A model generated the notes under the pieces. It ran no database searches, was not told where the DNA came from, and saw only the letters and a program-made list of their open reading frames with translations. From Symbiodinium kawagutii (Eukaryota; Sar; Dinophyceae; Suessiales; Symbiodiniaceae): 64,000 nt of DNA. This document shows positions 31,426 to 42,103 of the stretch, piece by piece (the first letter of the stretch is position 1; every line of letters begins with the position of its first letter). The position numbers were made by a program, and so were the translations under genes. The stretch lies in NCBI GenBank assembly GCA_009767595.1, contig VSDK01000585.1:1-64000 (forward strand), written 5' to 3'.

Positions 31426-33103
31426 TCACGCAGGTCCTGCATCTGCCGTGCAGAAGAAAAGAACATGTATCGTTCCAAGTAAAACGCCCAAACCTACGAC
31501 AAGTGCCACCAAAAATGCGTGAGAGTGTTTGATGACCACCACGAGGAGGAATGTGCACTCAAGAACGCCGAGGGAATAGACGACAAACATCATGATTGCG
31601 GACAGCAGGGACCCCAAGACTAAGCGTGGTAGACTGTCTTGCACAATGCCTGCAACAAAATGATTTGCGCGAAGCATCAAGGGGCTTGATATCAAAAAAC
31701 ATGAAGGAAATATCAAGACACTGAAGAAACCATCGAGCAACGAGAACTGATTTGCAGAGTCAATCCCCCATTTTGCAGCCGGTTCCAAACAATCAGCATA
31801 GCCCTCGCAATCGACTGTAGACTTCAAACCCAAGAGCAGAAAGGGCAAACATGTGCCCACGCACAGGTTGAAAGATATATGATCTTCCTCACCCAAGGAA
31901 GCCACAACAATATCACGCAGAGCTCCCTTTACGTAAAGGTTGAACTGATCTACGATCTCATCGTTTGTGGGGTAGCTGGTCACGTGTCTGACGTTTTGAA
32001 GCTCCCGAAAACTTCGAGATGACATGAGTGGAGCATCTGAAGCAGCCTCAATGGAGTCGTCATCTGGGACATCAAACGCAACGCGGAGAGGTGGCGCGAA
32101 TGCTTCATCAAAGAGGCTCACAACTTGCTCAGTCAGGACAACACGGTCGGTCTCCAGCGAACACTTTGCATTTCGAAGGTCAAATTGAGACATCTGGTCC
32201 AACATCAATTTGTGAAACTTCAACTTCTGCAAACAAAACCATGAAACGGGGACTGAAGCTGTGAGATATACAAGAGGTGGCAAACAATAGGCATTCCATG
32301 CAGAGACTACTATGGAAGATCGCGATGTTGTATCCAAAGATGGCACTTCATCCAGTTTGTAAATAAGCACACAACTTAAGAATACGAGCCAAATGGCCAA
32401 CCAAGCAAATGTCCACATTGGCACCCACATCGGCACCACTTTGAAAGCACCAGGAGATAAGGACGTCTTTGAGTAAATTGCGAGCTCATAGTTGCACCAC
32501 AGCCTTTCAAAAATGGTGTCATCCCACAAAATCAGCATCTTGCTTGACTGAGCGATGAATGCGGGAAGTGCCCGCAGAGATTCAGCTTTCAGAAATGCAT
32601 TGGATTGGTCGACGCACACGCTATCGAACCAGAAGGTTCTCTTGAGACACACATGCCCAAAAAGATAGCTGACGATGAATACCGCCATTGGCCAGCACAC
32701 CAAACAACTGCACAGGAGGCCCTCAGACAACTGTGCCACTCCGCTCCACTTCCCAGCATATAGAACCAAGAGCACCAGAGCAAGAAGGCAGGCACAAAGA
32801 GATAGTACAATGGCCAGATCAAGGTTCAAGTAGTGGCAAATGGCGAGGAATTTTATCCACTTCGGACAGGACCAGGAATGGCTTATGAAGACATCACAGC
32901 GGGACACTTTCGGCAACGGACAGTGAAAAGTCCTTCTGGACAGCAAAAGAGAGGAGGTGACTGACCAAGCAGAAGCAGCTCTAAAAAGCCCACGCTCTTC
33001 TGCGAAGGCAATTTGTTCCTGCACTGCATGCATGGCACCACCAATTACATGCTCTTTGCTGAAGCACAGAACTAATTGAGCCAGAACTGCCAAGTCTGAG
33101 CAC
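31426..33103 (-). CDS. Multi-pass membrane protein with split TIR-like module
   Basis: A single open exon of ~558 codons ends in TGA at 31,426. It opens after GGTAG-G (33,104) and has no ATG before residue 21 (counting from the TTG at 33,093), so a 5' exon is probably missing or translation starts at that Met. Residues 66-74 read CDVFISHSW, 154-164 FWFDSVCVDQS, and 177-205 end in ERLWCNYEL; this order (FISH.W, D..C.DQ, WC.YEL) is the TIR-like pattern of dinoflagellate membrane proteins. Two hydrophobic segments (93-113, 126-146) lie inside the module, between the first and second blocks. Further membrane segments lie near 226-245, 262-290, 405-423, 455-475, 485-508 and 525-548. The role is unknown; TIR folds act in NAD cleavage or adaptor signalling, and no catalytic Glu is assigned here. 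It is the longest intact coding unit in the window. Confidence 0.85.
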
Positions 33104-33249
33104 CTACCATCTCTTCATGTCTCATCAAGATTCGTTGGAGTGGTGCAAAAAGGATGCACATTGTCGTCGGATCAAAACCACTTTCATGGTGTCTTGGTGT
33201 CACAGTAGACAGTCAAGAGGAGTTTTGGAAGGGCATTTATCATCATCTA

Positions 33250-33670
33250 TCCTTCTATGTCTATTTCTCAAGGAGAACCCGCATGGATGTTTCCAACCAG
33301 CAGTGACCAGCATGGCGTCTGCCAGCGACCAAACGCCAAGCTGCTGTTGAGCATCGAGAGGCCAGCACCTGAATACTTAGCCGCAGCCCAAAGTTCCCCG
33401 CTGACCCCAACAATCCATGCTGATCCATGTCTACTGTCGAAGCTTCAAAGTGCTCGCTTGACACGTTTTGTTCGATTTTTATTGCCCGGCCCACAACTCA
33501 CTGCTGTGAAAAATCAAGCAGGGCCATTTGCTCATGGACACCCAGGCTCTGAGCTCAGAACTATCAATGGCGCATCTCACATACCTGTCTGCAACGAGTA
33601 TCCATTCTCATACATTGCCCAGATTGTTTGTTGGTTGGCACACGCTATACTGGTGAATGCTATCGTCTGA
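33250..33670 (+). other. Open frames on both strands upstream of the TIR-like gene
   Basis: The plus frame (137 codons) includes KLLLSIERPAPEYLAAAQSS then LLSKLQSARLTRFVRFLLPG. The minus frame at ~33,385-33,285 reads GAGLSMLNSSLAFGRWQTP and could be the missing 5' exon of the membrane-protein gene. Neither has decisive splice sites. Confidence 0.35.
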
Positions 33671-33992
33671 CAGGCAGTCATGCGAACCTTGCCCAGTTTG
33701 GTGTGTCCAGGAAATCATCCAACAACCTCCGTGCGGTACCCAGGCGATCCACTGCACCAGCGGCGCACTCCACATGCGGATTCACGATTGCAATCCCCTG
33801 ATCTGCAAGTACCTCAGTGCCCAGAGATGCCTGTCTAAGCTCATGGCTCCATGGAAGACCAGCTTAGCGCACAAATTACTGTGGAACGTGGTTGTTTATT
33901 AGGGGAAACATTCTTAGGGGGCAATTCTGTCAGAGACGTGGCGAAATACATGGTGATGATATGATATAAACGAAGATATCAAATGTGTATGC

Positions 33993-34093
33993 TGGTTTCT
34001 CAAAATAGGGAGACCCTCCAAATCATCCCAAAAAACATGGGTTTGGTGAGAAACCATCCATTTTGGGGGGTCCCCCTATTTTGAGAAACACCC
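33993..34093. mobile_element. Family A inverted-repeat element (copy 5)
   Basis: Left GGTTTCTCAAAATAGGGAGA, right GTCCCCCTATTTTGAGAAACACC, 101 bp, with the AAACCATCCATTTTGGGGGG block inside. The terminal repeats match over ~25 bp with few mismatches. Confidence 0.7.
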
Positions 34094-34563
34094 ATCTGTA
34101 GCAGTCCACGGTTAACTTTGGTGAGGGTCCCAGTCCCAACGAAGAAATCGGCCATCCCAGGGCTCCGGACCAGCAGTTGATCACAAGCCAAGTTGGCTGC
34201 CTGACAGAGGTCGGACAAGCTGTCAATTTGAGCGATGTTGGCTGGTTGTGATGGTTAATTAATTGTTGAATGGAACTGGTTGCTGTCGAATTGATGCTTG
34301 AATGAAAACTGGTTTCTGTATGTTTCTGTTGTGATGGTTGATTGATAGTCCTTTCCTTGAGCTCATATATATATATATATATATACATCCCCACATTGAT
34401 ATACAGTAGATTGATGAATGGCGACGGGGCTATCGTGAATTCTTGAAGCAAGACCATGCGATTGGGGGAACATCCATGTGTTGAAATGTGCTGCCCCACC
34501 AGCGCTCATTACTGTACCCAAAGCAATTTACATGGGTCAAAGTCAAAACCCTGTACTCCTGGC

Positions 34564-34602
34564 GAACATCCCAGAAACAACATAGTCTTTGTTGGGATGT
34601 TC
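34564..34602. repeat. Family C short inverted repeat (copy 1)
   Basis: GAACATCCCA and its inverse TGGGATGTTC bound 39 bp containing AGTCTTTGTTGGG. A related copy lies at 37,174-37,216 and a half copy (AAACATCCCAACGAAGA) at 50,489. Confidence 0.5.
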
Positions 34603-34849
34603 ATTCATAGCCGCAGATATGCTCAAAGAAACAGCATTCTCATCCTAATGCCAGGTCGCTTTGGTTCATTTCCCTGTTCAGATTCGTGCTAAGACAACTA
34701 CAGAGTATGACCAGCATCATCGTATAACAAGCAATCAAGTAATTATAGCCAAGAATGTAGTATTCCAAGTAATCAATGCAATAGTTCTCAAAATAACGAG
34801 CTACCCAGCACCCATGACCACCAACACCGTCATTCGAAGCACAACAACA

Positions 34850-34960
34850 GACCAATGACAACAGCATTCGCCTCCATGACATCTTCCAGACTATGGCAGT
34901 CTTTGGGCACCGTGCACATGTTCTCCAGGCCTCAGCTATTTCTTCGACAGCGCGGGTTTG
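34850..34960 (-). CDS. Possible short exon, unknown protein
   Basis: The minus frame reads LENMCTVPKDCHSLEDVMEA then NAVVIGLLLCFE. It starts after AATAGCTGAG (~34,939) and may stop at GTCTGT (~34,860). Protein-like, with a short hydrophobic end. An alternative minus frame is also open. Confidence 0.4.
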
Positions 34961-34989
34961 TCGAGGCACAATTTGTCTCAGTACTGTCT

Positions 34990-35510
34990 GGCTAATGGCT
35001 AGGAATCCTTAGGGCCAACAGTGTTAGTAATTAACCCCCGCTTCCTATTACCAAACCCCCCTTCTGCTTTTTTCCGGTTTTCGCCATTTGTTTTCTTAAT
35101 TGATCCATTTGACAACCAAGATTACACGCAAACTCTCCCCGAATATAAAACGCTAGTCCTCCTTGCGGTGTTTCATATCACTTTATATTATGGGATCGAG
35201 CACTCAGATCAGTTTTTATATTAAGGTTTTGACTTTAATATTAGGGGTTACCTTGCAGGAACTGTTTGTTTTTTAATCTCCTTATCAAAATCAAAGAAAC
35301 AATAGAAAAGGATCCACTAGGGATTTTTAGTTTCTTATTTATATCAAGGTGTTGAATTTAATATCAGGATATATTAGGGGGTTGACCGTGACCCCCTGGT
35401 ACAAAACTCCCCCTGATACTGAGAACTGTCCTGGCTGTGTATTACTTGAGGATACTTGAGTGGGTTAGTATTAGGGAGCAAAGATTAACACCAGTGACCA
35501 CTAGCTGATG
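34990..35510. other. AT-rich, no gene recognised
   Basis: No exon-like frame. AATTTAATATCAGG and TAATATTAGGGG strings repeat loosely at 35,230-35,380. Bounded on the right by the trinucleotide array. Confidence 0.4.
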
Positions 35511-35518
35511 ATAATTCA

Positions 35519-35576
35519 TGATGATGACGATGATGATGATGACGACGACGACGATGACAATGACGATGATGACGAC

Positions 35577-35616
<40 letters not shown>
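35519..35616 (+). repeat. GAT/GAC trinucleotide array
   Basis: About 98 bp of GATGAT with interspersed GACGAC. Poly-Met/Thr and poly-Ile/Val ORFs on both strands are artefacts of it. Confidence 0.95.
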
Positions 35617-36265
35617 CTTGTGATAGTGGTGGTGACCCCAATCCTAGACAGTAGGATTGTGGTGCATTGCAATCTCGCTATGTATGAACGCACTGACTGC
35701 GCCTGAGCAAAAACTGTTGGAACTTGAGTGAAGCCACAGGCAGGAATGTGAAATGGCAGTTGTCTGAAATGAGATACATCTTGCCTCATGGGCTACAATT
35801 ATGAAATCATCAGTCACGATTCGGAGAAAACAATCAATGTCACTGGCCTACTGAGAAACGCAGCATTTTCTCTGAATCATTGCAATTAATTCAATAAAGT
35901 CACCCTAGTGGCGCTGCATGATCATAAAGACCTTCTAGAAATGTTGAGTCTGTTGAGATCATTGTTTTTCCTACAGTTTTGTTGGCTATTATCCCCATTA
36001 TTGGTTGGTTAATATTGACCTTTTGTTGAGACTTTCAGTCCGTGTTTCACTGAGAGAACTGCCAAAGGAAAGGCGGTGCACCTGCGACGAGAAAACCACA
36101 GCTTGAAGCCAGCAGCAAAAAAGTCGCGACAGCTATCCACGGTAAAAAATGGTGGTGGTTTACCAATCAGTAACTCTTGTTGCTGCAAAAAATAGTTGTT
36201 GTTCAATCAACACGTATCATGACGGAGAATTCCCACCCTTTGCCCGTGTGTTCAAAGACGACGGG

Positions 36266-36267
<2 letters not shown>

Positions 36268-36334
<67 letters not shown>

Positions 36335-36343
36335 CATCATGAT
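36268..36343 (+). repeat. CAT trinucleotide array
   Basis: About 76 bp of CAT repeats. It lies inside a plus frame as poly-His between SCCSINTYHDGEFPPFARVF-like and HGFGDVPSTYVQCG sequence, so it could be an in-frame homopolymer of a real exon, but no splice sites support this. Confidence 0.95.
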
Positions 36344-36439
36344 CATGGATTTGGTGACGTTCCCAGCACCTACGTTCAGTGTGGAGCTGCAGTCAGTGTG
36401 TGTGTGTGTGTTGTAGTTTTTTTATGATACCATCATGCT

Positions 36440-36755
36440 TGTACGGGGCTGGTCCCTTATATCTTAACGAAACATAATGACATAATGGTTCTGCACGGTT
36501 GGTCCACTATATCCTTTGATGACAACATGGGGGTTGGCCCATTAGATCCTATGGGACAACAGAATGATTTGGTTCATTGTTTCTTGATGAAATGGTTCTG
36601 TGGGGTTGGCCCATGATGTGTCATGATGATAACAGAATGGTTCTACGGGGTTGGCCCATTGCGATTTCGATGACAACATCGTGGTTCTACGGGGTGAGGC
36701 CATTATATCTGAATGATGACACACGGTTGGCCCACTATATTTTTTGATAGATAAT
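36440..36755 (+). repeat. Diverged ~50-bp tandem repeat
   Basis: About six to seven imperfect units, each carrying GGTTGGCCCATTATATC, then GATGACAACA and ATGGTTCTACGG. Unit length varies from ~40 to 60 bp. No coding frame survives it. Confidence 0.7.
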
Positions 36756-36904
36756 GAAGTGGTTCAATTGATACACCCACTTCCCACTCTTTGCCCTCTG
36801 GGCAAAGGGTGGGAATTGCACGAATTATTTCCTGCTATTATTTACAATTCATGACTATGGATCTCTCACTGTTGTTGTGTCGCCGATTGTACCTGCTAAA
36901 CTAA

Positions 36905-37117
36905 CATGACGCCTCAATATTGAAAAGATAAACTTCCTCTGGACTGCGCTAGTCAAAGTATCCACAGTTTTCGGGGATGGTCCGTCACCTTGGGGCATCT
37001 CTTTATGATTTTGTAGTGCGAGCGGGAATGCAAGGCCAGCCTTGCCAGACTCCTTGTAGGCCTTCTCTGCCTGGTGTAAGGCACTCAGTTCACCGCTGAG
37101 AATGAAGTTTCTGCCAG
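36905..37117 (-). CDS. Exon (3' part of a minus-strand gene), unknown protein
   Basis: A textbook acceptor (TTTGTATTCTCCTCTGGCAG, 37,118) is followed by a frame reading NFILSGELSALHQAEKAYKE, then SGKAGLAFPLALQNHKEMPQ, then GPSPKTVDTLTSAVQRKFIF. The frame stays open to 36,855 but coding quality drops after ~36,910. Grouped with the next three entries by strand and spacing. No family recognised. Confidence 0.6.
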
Positions 37118-37437
37118 AGGAGAATACAAAACATATTATGTGATTGATTGTGCTTGTGTACTTCACAAGTCTACACATCCCAAAAGCGAACAAGCTGGTC
37201 TTTGTTGGGATGTTCGCATACTGGTTGTTCAGGATGCATCTAGCATTGACCATCAATCAATGACCTATATAGCAGCTTCTCAGTGACAATTGGAAACTGC
37301 CATGAAAACTGTCAGCGCATAGTCGCATAGTCCCTACCGACAAGTCATGCCCTACCCAAGACAATGACATACCATACAGCTGGAAACGCCGCAAGCACTG
37401 CCACAGGCTGCGGAGGTTGTTACTTACCAAATCTTAC

Positions 37438-37700
37438 CCAAATCCTTTCCGAAGCGGAAGAGGGGTTCATGATGGAATCCAGTATTTGTTTAGCACATAT
37501 TGAGGCTCCTTTCCAAAGCAGAAGTGGCTCAGAAATCATCTGTTGATGAGCCACTGAAGGCATCTGTGTTGGCGTAGGTTTCGCCTGGCCTGCAACAGGA
37601 AGGACATGTTGGCTACGGCCATCGATCTGACAGGACAAAACTCCTCGTAGTAGGCCTTCAGTTGGCCAAATCCAAGCAGTAGAACCAGCCATGAATTCCA
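37438..37700 (-). CDS. Exon next to a TGA array, unknown protein
   Basis: Two minus frames are plausible: WIWPTEGLLRGVLSCQIDGR to ILDSIMNPSSASERIW, ending exactly at a GTAAGA donor (37,437), and LLLGFGQLKAYYEEFCPVRS to MAVANMSFLLQA. The first fits the donor. A frame change near 37,590 is possible. The TGA array directly upstream turns into poly-His if read through. Confidence 0.5.
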
Positions 37701-37704
37701 GCAG

Positions 37705-37706
<2 letters not shown>

Positions 37707-37755
<49 letters not shown>

Positions 37756-37789
37756 GTGGTGATGGTGATGATGATGATGATGATGGTGG

Positions 37790-37847
<58 letters not shown>
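37707..37847 (+). repeat. GAT trinucleotide array
   Basis: About 141 bp of GAT with three GGTGGT interruptions. In one minus frame it gives 45 or so His residues joining two protein-like flanks; in the others poly-Ile or poly-Ser. Confidence 0.95.
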
Positions 37848-38087
37848 CTTCCCATTCAATAAAAACTAGATATCTTATGAGCTTCCAACATCGTTCAACT
37901 GGTCTCTCTTGAACACCTTTCCTCTTCGCCCGTGGGACTTCGAGTTGCACGGCGCTCTTGCTTCCCGCTGGTTTTGCGAAAGCTCAATGATAACTCTGGG
38001 TGGTATTGGTTGCTTTATACCCGGTGTTGTTTATTAGTGGCTGTTCATGGATGATATCTATTGACCATGGCCATTCACCAACCTTAC

Positions 38088-38177
38088 CTCCAACCCCTCA
38101 TTGACAGCGCAAGAGGCACCCTCACAGCGCGGATGAACGCGGACACTGCCAGAAGCCCGCGCTGATAGTCGCCTTCC
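38088..38177 (-). CDS. Short internal exon, unknown protein
   Basis: Acceptor CTTGCCTTCCGCCAG then G (38,178) and donor GGAG then GTAAGG (38,087) flank 90 nt. One frame reads EGDYQRGLLAVSAFIRAVRV then PLALSMRGW, another (RRLSARASGSVRVHP) is also open. The splice signals on both sides are strong. Confidence 0.6.
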
Positions 38178-38287
38178 CTGGCGGAAGGCAAGATCACCTC
38201 ATAACTCACCATGCCCACGTGGCCACTGTCCCCGACTCACCAAATGCTTCTGCCCACATCCCAAGAGGCTCAACCAATATTACTTAC

Positions 38288-38590
38288 TCTCTTGCAGGAT
38301 GACCTCCGATATGCAAGCATGTTGAGATACATTGCAAATAGTTGGCAACATATGAGACCTTGATCCAAACACCTGACGCTTCCAAACCAGGAGGTTCCAT
38401 GCACGACGCTTCTTCAGGTCTTGGAAACTCAAGGTATGATACATTAATCGGTAGCCATCACTGCGCCGGGCCAGCTGCATCATGCACCTTGGCGGTGGAG
38501 ATGTGTCCTGACCAAAGTCTGGGCGACTGAAAGCCATGAGGAGTGGACCCCCGTCTGGCGAAACAAACTGATCTTTGACGGTGTATGGTA
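38288..38590 (-). CDS. Internal exon, unknown protein
   Basis: Acceptor TATGCGTTGTCAG (38,591) and donor GAGA then GTAAGT (38,287). The 303-nt frame reads YTVKDQFVSPDGGPLLMAFS, then DTSPPPRCMMQLARRSDGYR, then LSFQDLKKRRAWNLLVWKRQ. Open and strongly protein-like to the donor. It precedes the 38,088-38,177 exon on the same strand, so one gene is likely. No family recognised. Confidence 0.6.
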
Positions 38591-38872
38591 CTGACAACGC
38601 ATAAAGTCACCTCAACTTTGCTTACACATGTTCTTCCGCATGGAACTCCGCACATCAACTACCCCCAAAAGTCACCTCAACTTTTTTGACCAATGGAACG
38701 CCGTATTATTTGGTAAATCTTTATGGTTTTTGAATGTTTTTGAAGGGTTTAGTCACATCAACTATCTTATTTAGTATGGGGGGAAAGAACCATGGACATG
38801 TCCAAACTCATCTAAATGCAAAAGGTTTCTGATATGAATCCCAATGGAACGCCGATTATGTCTTACGTTGCT

Positions 38873-39067
38873 AGACTTCATTGAAACATGTGACTCCGTG
38901 AGATACATCCAAGTTCGGTCTTGTGTAAGCATGCGCTCAGCAGGAGCGACGGTGTTTTTTGTCTGTTGTTTTTCTTCTCCTTCTTCTTCTTCTTTTTCTC
39001 TGAGCGCCTCTTCGAGGTGGCAGCAGGTTGGCGAAAGAGCTTTGATTTCAAAGCAAATGCACTGACC
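38873..39067 (-). CDS. Internal exon with Lys/Glu-rich run
   Basis: The minus frame after CCTGGTCAG reads CICFEIKALSPTCCHLEEAL, then a Lys/Glu run, then APAERMLTQDRTWMYLTESH and VSMKSSN before a GTAAGA donor (~38,872). A second frame gives a Lys-rich alternative. Probably the upstream exon of the 36.9-38.6 kb gene. Confidence 0.5.
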
Positions 39068-39298
39068 AGGGTTAGAACGAGGTAGGGGAACGAGGGGTGA
39101 ACGAGGGGGTGAACGAGATCCAAAGCTACCCTGAGGAGACCCAAGGTCTAGAAAAGAGGCGTAGTAAAAGGAAAAAATAAGCTGACCTGTTTGCAGGCTG
39201 CTGCGGTGGATCAATGTTGGTCTGTGATGCTTCTTGCTATTGAGTGAAACACCTTGTCTACAACAAGGTCTGCGACCAGTCGACCAATTCTGTCACAG

Positions 39299-39417
39299 GC
39301 AAGACACGGAACAGCCGCCCTGCCCTTCGTCACATGGAAAAGTTTCATGGCATCAAGGCAAATGCTTGCCATGGGTTTGTTCGGCAGCCCTTGCTATCTA
39401 AAGCTTGTAAAAACTAA
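39299..39417 (+). CDS. Terminal exon, unknown protein
   Basis: A good acceptor (CCAATTCTGTCACAG then G, 39,298) is followed by 2 + 39 codons reading KTRNSRPALRHMEKFHGIKA then NACHGFVRQPLLSKACKN and TAA. The minus strand has stops in this region. Basic, short C-terminus; no family recognised. Confidence 0.5.
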
Positions 39418-40004
39418 CAGCCTGGCCTACCCAAGGATTAATAGCACGCCCTCCCAAGCTCAACAGCACCAGGAATGATGAACCATCAAGAATGCCCAGT
39501 ACCTTTGCGGATAGCAATATATCTCTTTGAGGAACCCATCCGATCATCATTCAATAGCAGACCTTGCCGCAAGGCAACGCATCAAAACGAAGCATTTCCA
39601 ATCACGGATCATACCCAACCAGCCTTTGCAACATCAACTAAAACCATGGTAAAACCCAGTGAATTCACATTTGCATCAACCAAAACATGCATCAAGCAAG
39701 CTTCGCCCGCAACTGAACGCAAGTTGATGCGACTTCCCTGTTATCACTTCCGCATGGAATAAAGCTACCAACAAGATGTTGATGCGACTTTCCGCACTGA
39801 CAGTATGGTACCAGTAGTAGTTGATGGTATAAGTTTGACGGATATTGTGTCTATTTAAACATAGACATAATTCATTCATCTACTATTGATTATTTGTTCT
39901 ACATTTAATGCATGACTATATGCATATATATCTAAAGATATAGATATTCCTCTATCTAAAAGTCTTTTATGTTAATAATTTCGATGATGCTCTAAGACTC
40001 TCAA

Positions 40005-40241
40005 ATGGACGCAGCACTTCCGTCCTTATCCGAAGTTGAAAGCGTCTGGCGGCTGCTCAGCGTTTCGCGGTCGGTGGCAGAGCTTGCGGTGTGCGGCGTG
40101 TGCGGCGTGTGTGGAGTGTGCGGAACGCTGCCTGAGCGTTCGCACCAGGCCACAACTGGCTTCCAAATGCTGGGGTCAACACGTGTCAGGCATTCTTGGG
40201 AAGCATTTCTAAGTTTCAGCCTGGAGAAGGTTGAAGAATAG
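40005..40241 (+). CDS. Small ORF, unknown protein, strand uncertain
   Basis: ATG to TAG, 78 codons: LPSLSEVESVWRLLSVSRSV, a GVCGVCGVCG direct repeat, then QMLGSTRVRHSWEAFLSFSL. The GC-rich repeat GTGCGGCGT could inflate the frame. A minus frame (RTLRQRSAHSTHAAHAAHRK) is open for part of it. Confidence 0.35.
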   Translation: MDAALPSLSEVESVWRLLSVSRSVAELAVCGVCGVCGVCGTLPERSHQATTGFQMLGSTRVRHSWEAFLSFSLEKVEE

Positions 40242-40644
40242 CTGGAAGATATTTGTAAATGGTTTCTAAGAGGTCTGAAGACATATCAGCGATCCAGCTC
40301 AAACGGCAGTGAAAAGAACACTCCGTGGCGATCTACCAGAAAAAAAATATAGGGCTTTAGCTTCACAGCCTCTCCCATTCATCTAGCATTCATCATCGTT
40401 GGCGGCTTATTCACCATAGTCAATCACGGCTAGAAACCATCACTCACCATTAAAAACGATCACTATCATGAAGAAAGGGCTTCACTCGCCATCAGCCTGC
40501 AAGCTATCACTCACCATCTTGAACCATCCCTTCATAGCTGTTCTGGACCATGGCTTCAACCATGGTTAACCATCATGACGACATCATTCAGCGCTGCGCT
40601 ATGCCCCAGATCTGCTGGCCTAGGGTGGTCTCGCGGGAGCTCAC

Positions 40645-40698
40645 CGTGCGACGGCCCAGGCTGCCGAATTCCGGCTGATAGGTCGCGGGGAGACCTGC
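40645..40698 (-). CDS. Very short internal exon (18 codons)
   Basis: Acceptor TGGTTCCCCTGGCTCCAG then G (40,699) and donor ACG then GTGAGC (40,644) define 54 nt. The frame with best composition reads AGLPATYQPEFGSLGRRT. Both splice sites are close to ideal. The neighbouring exons were not found. Confidence 0.45.
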
Positions 40699-41269
40699 CT
40701 GGAGCCAGGGGAACCAATGGATTTCTCCAAGTAGCTATAGCTTTTACCCCCAAGTCACTGTTGGTTTTCCTGTTATGGTTTTGATTTTAGGTGGTTGACA
40801 AATGGAAGCAACATGAAAATAGTGCTATGTTGGCTTTGTTTTTTTTGGATTGTTGATAAGCACTACCATGAACTTGGATGGTGATTGTAGGTACCACATC
40901 TTATGCATAAAACCTTGTGAATGATTTAGAAATGATGGCAGTTTTGAATGATTTGTGGAACCATTGATGGCATGGCAAGAAATGCTACAATGGTTATGGG
41001 TCAATGGCAACCACAGCAACCATGGCTCTGGTTGTGAGCAAGACATTCCGCAAGAAATCCGTTACAAACGGGACATATGCGGTAGGCCCCGTAACTAAAA
41101 AATGATCGCTTTGTTGTAAATGTTGAAACGATCAACTTTTAACTGTATACAGTCATACCCAAACGTTACCACACATAACTCGCCATGTTCATGGGCTTCA
41201 CAAAATCGGCTTCAAAATGACACATTCTTCACACTCTTCACTAGCGCTGGAAAAATAGTCCCCAAAAAA

Positions 41270-41880
41270 GCTGGTTGGCTGGTATATCCCCTACCATTGT
41301 TACCTATGATACCCTATTGTTAACCATTAAGCTGCTAGTTTACCATTGTTAATCATATACATATATATATATATCCCCTATTGTTGCTTATTATATATCC
41401 CCTATGATCAACCATAGTTAATATTGATCCATAGTCATATGGTTAACATTGATCTTAGCCAACCATTGGTAACCATTAACCATGCTGGTTAACCATTGTT
41501 GGTTGGTTGGTTAATATTGATCCATCGCCATATGATTGGCACATGCTTGGCTCGCCTCTTCAAGCTCCTCCAACAGCCGCATGGAGATGCAGAGGTTGGC
41601 CTTGGCAGCCCCGGAAATGATCCAGTTTGAAGTTGGCAAAACATGGATACTCCATGATTGGATACCATTTCATAGTGGATCATGTAGATAATCCACATAG
41701 TAGACAATCCACTGTAGATAATCATCTACTATGGATCCATATCATTTTCATTGGATAATCACTTAGATAATCCACATAGTAGATAATCCATGATTATAGT
41801 AATTTATTGGATACCTAGGATCATGTATATCCACTATGGATCATCTACTATGGATCATCTACAATATTGATACCTTGTGT
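41270..41880. repeat. Family B-type TAACCATTGGTTGG tract and ATCCACATAGTAGATAATCC repeats
   Basis: 41,270-41,530 repeats the ACCATTGTTAACC and GGTTGGTTAATATTGATCC vocabulary of family B ends. 41,640-41,870 is a second mosaic of ATAGTAGATAATCC and its inverse ATCATCTACTATGGATC, giving several overlapping inverted repeats. Nothing coding. Confidence 0.5.
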
Positions 41881-42103
41881 TTATAGTATAGTAAAAAACG
41901 GTAAACTAGAAAATATAATATAGCATACATTATAATACAGTAAATTACATAATATATAAAATACATGGAGTGAGTACCTGGGAGTAAAGAAGCATCGCAA
42001 GTCAAAAGAGAAGCATTCTGCTGCTGCAAAAATTGCAACATACCTGCACTGCTGCAATATGAAGCCTGGTTTTGCCGGCTGTACATTCGCTACGCCAATC
42101 CTA

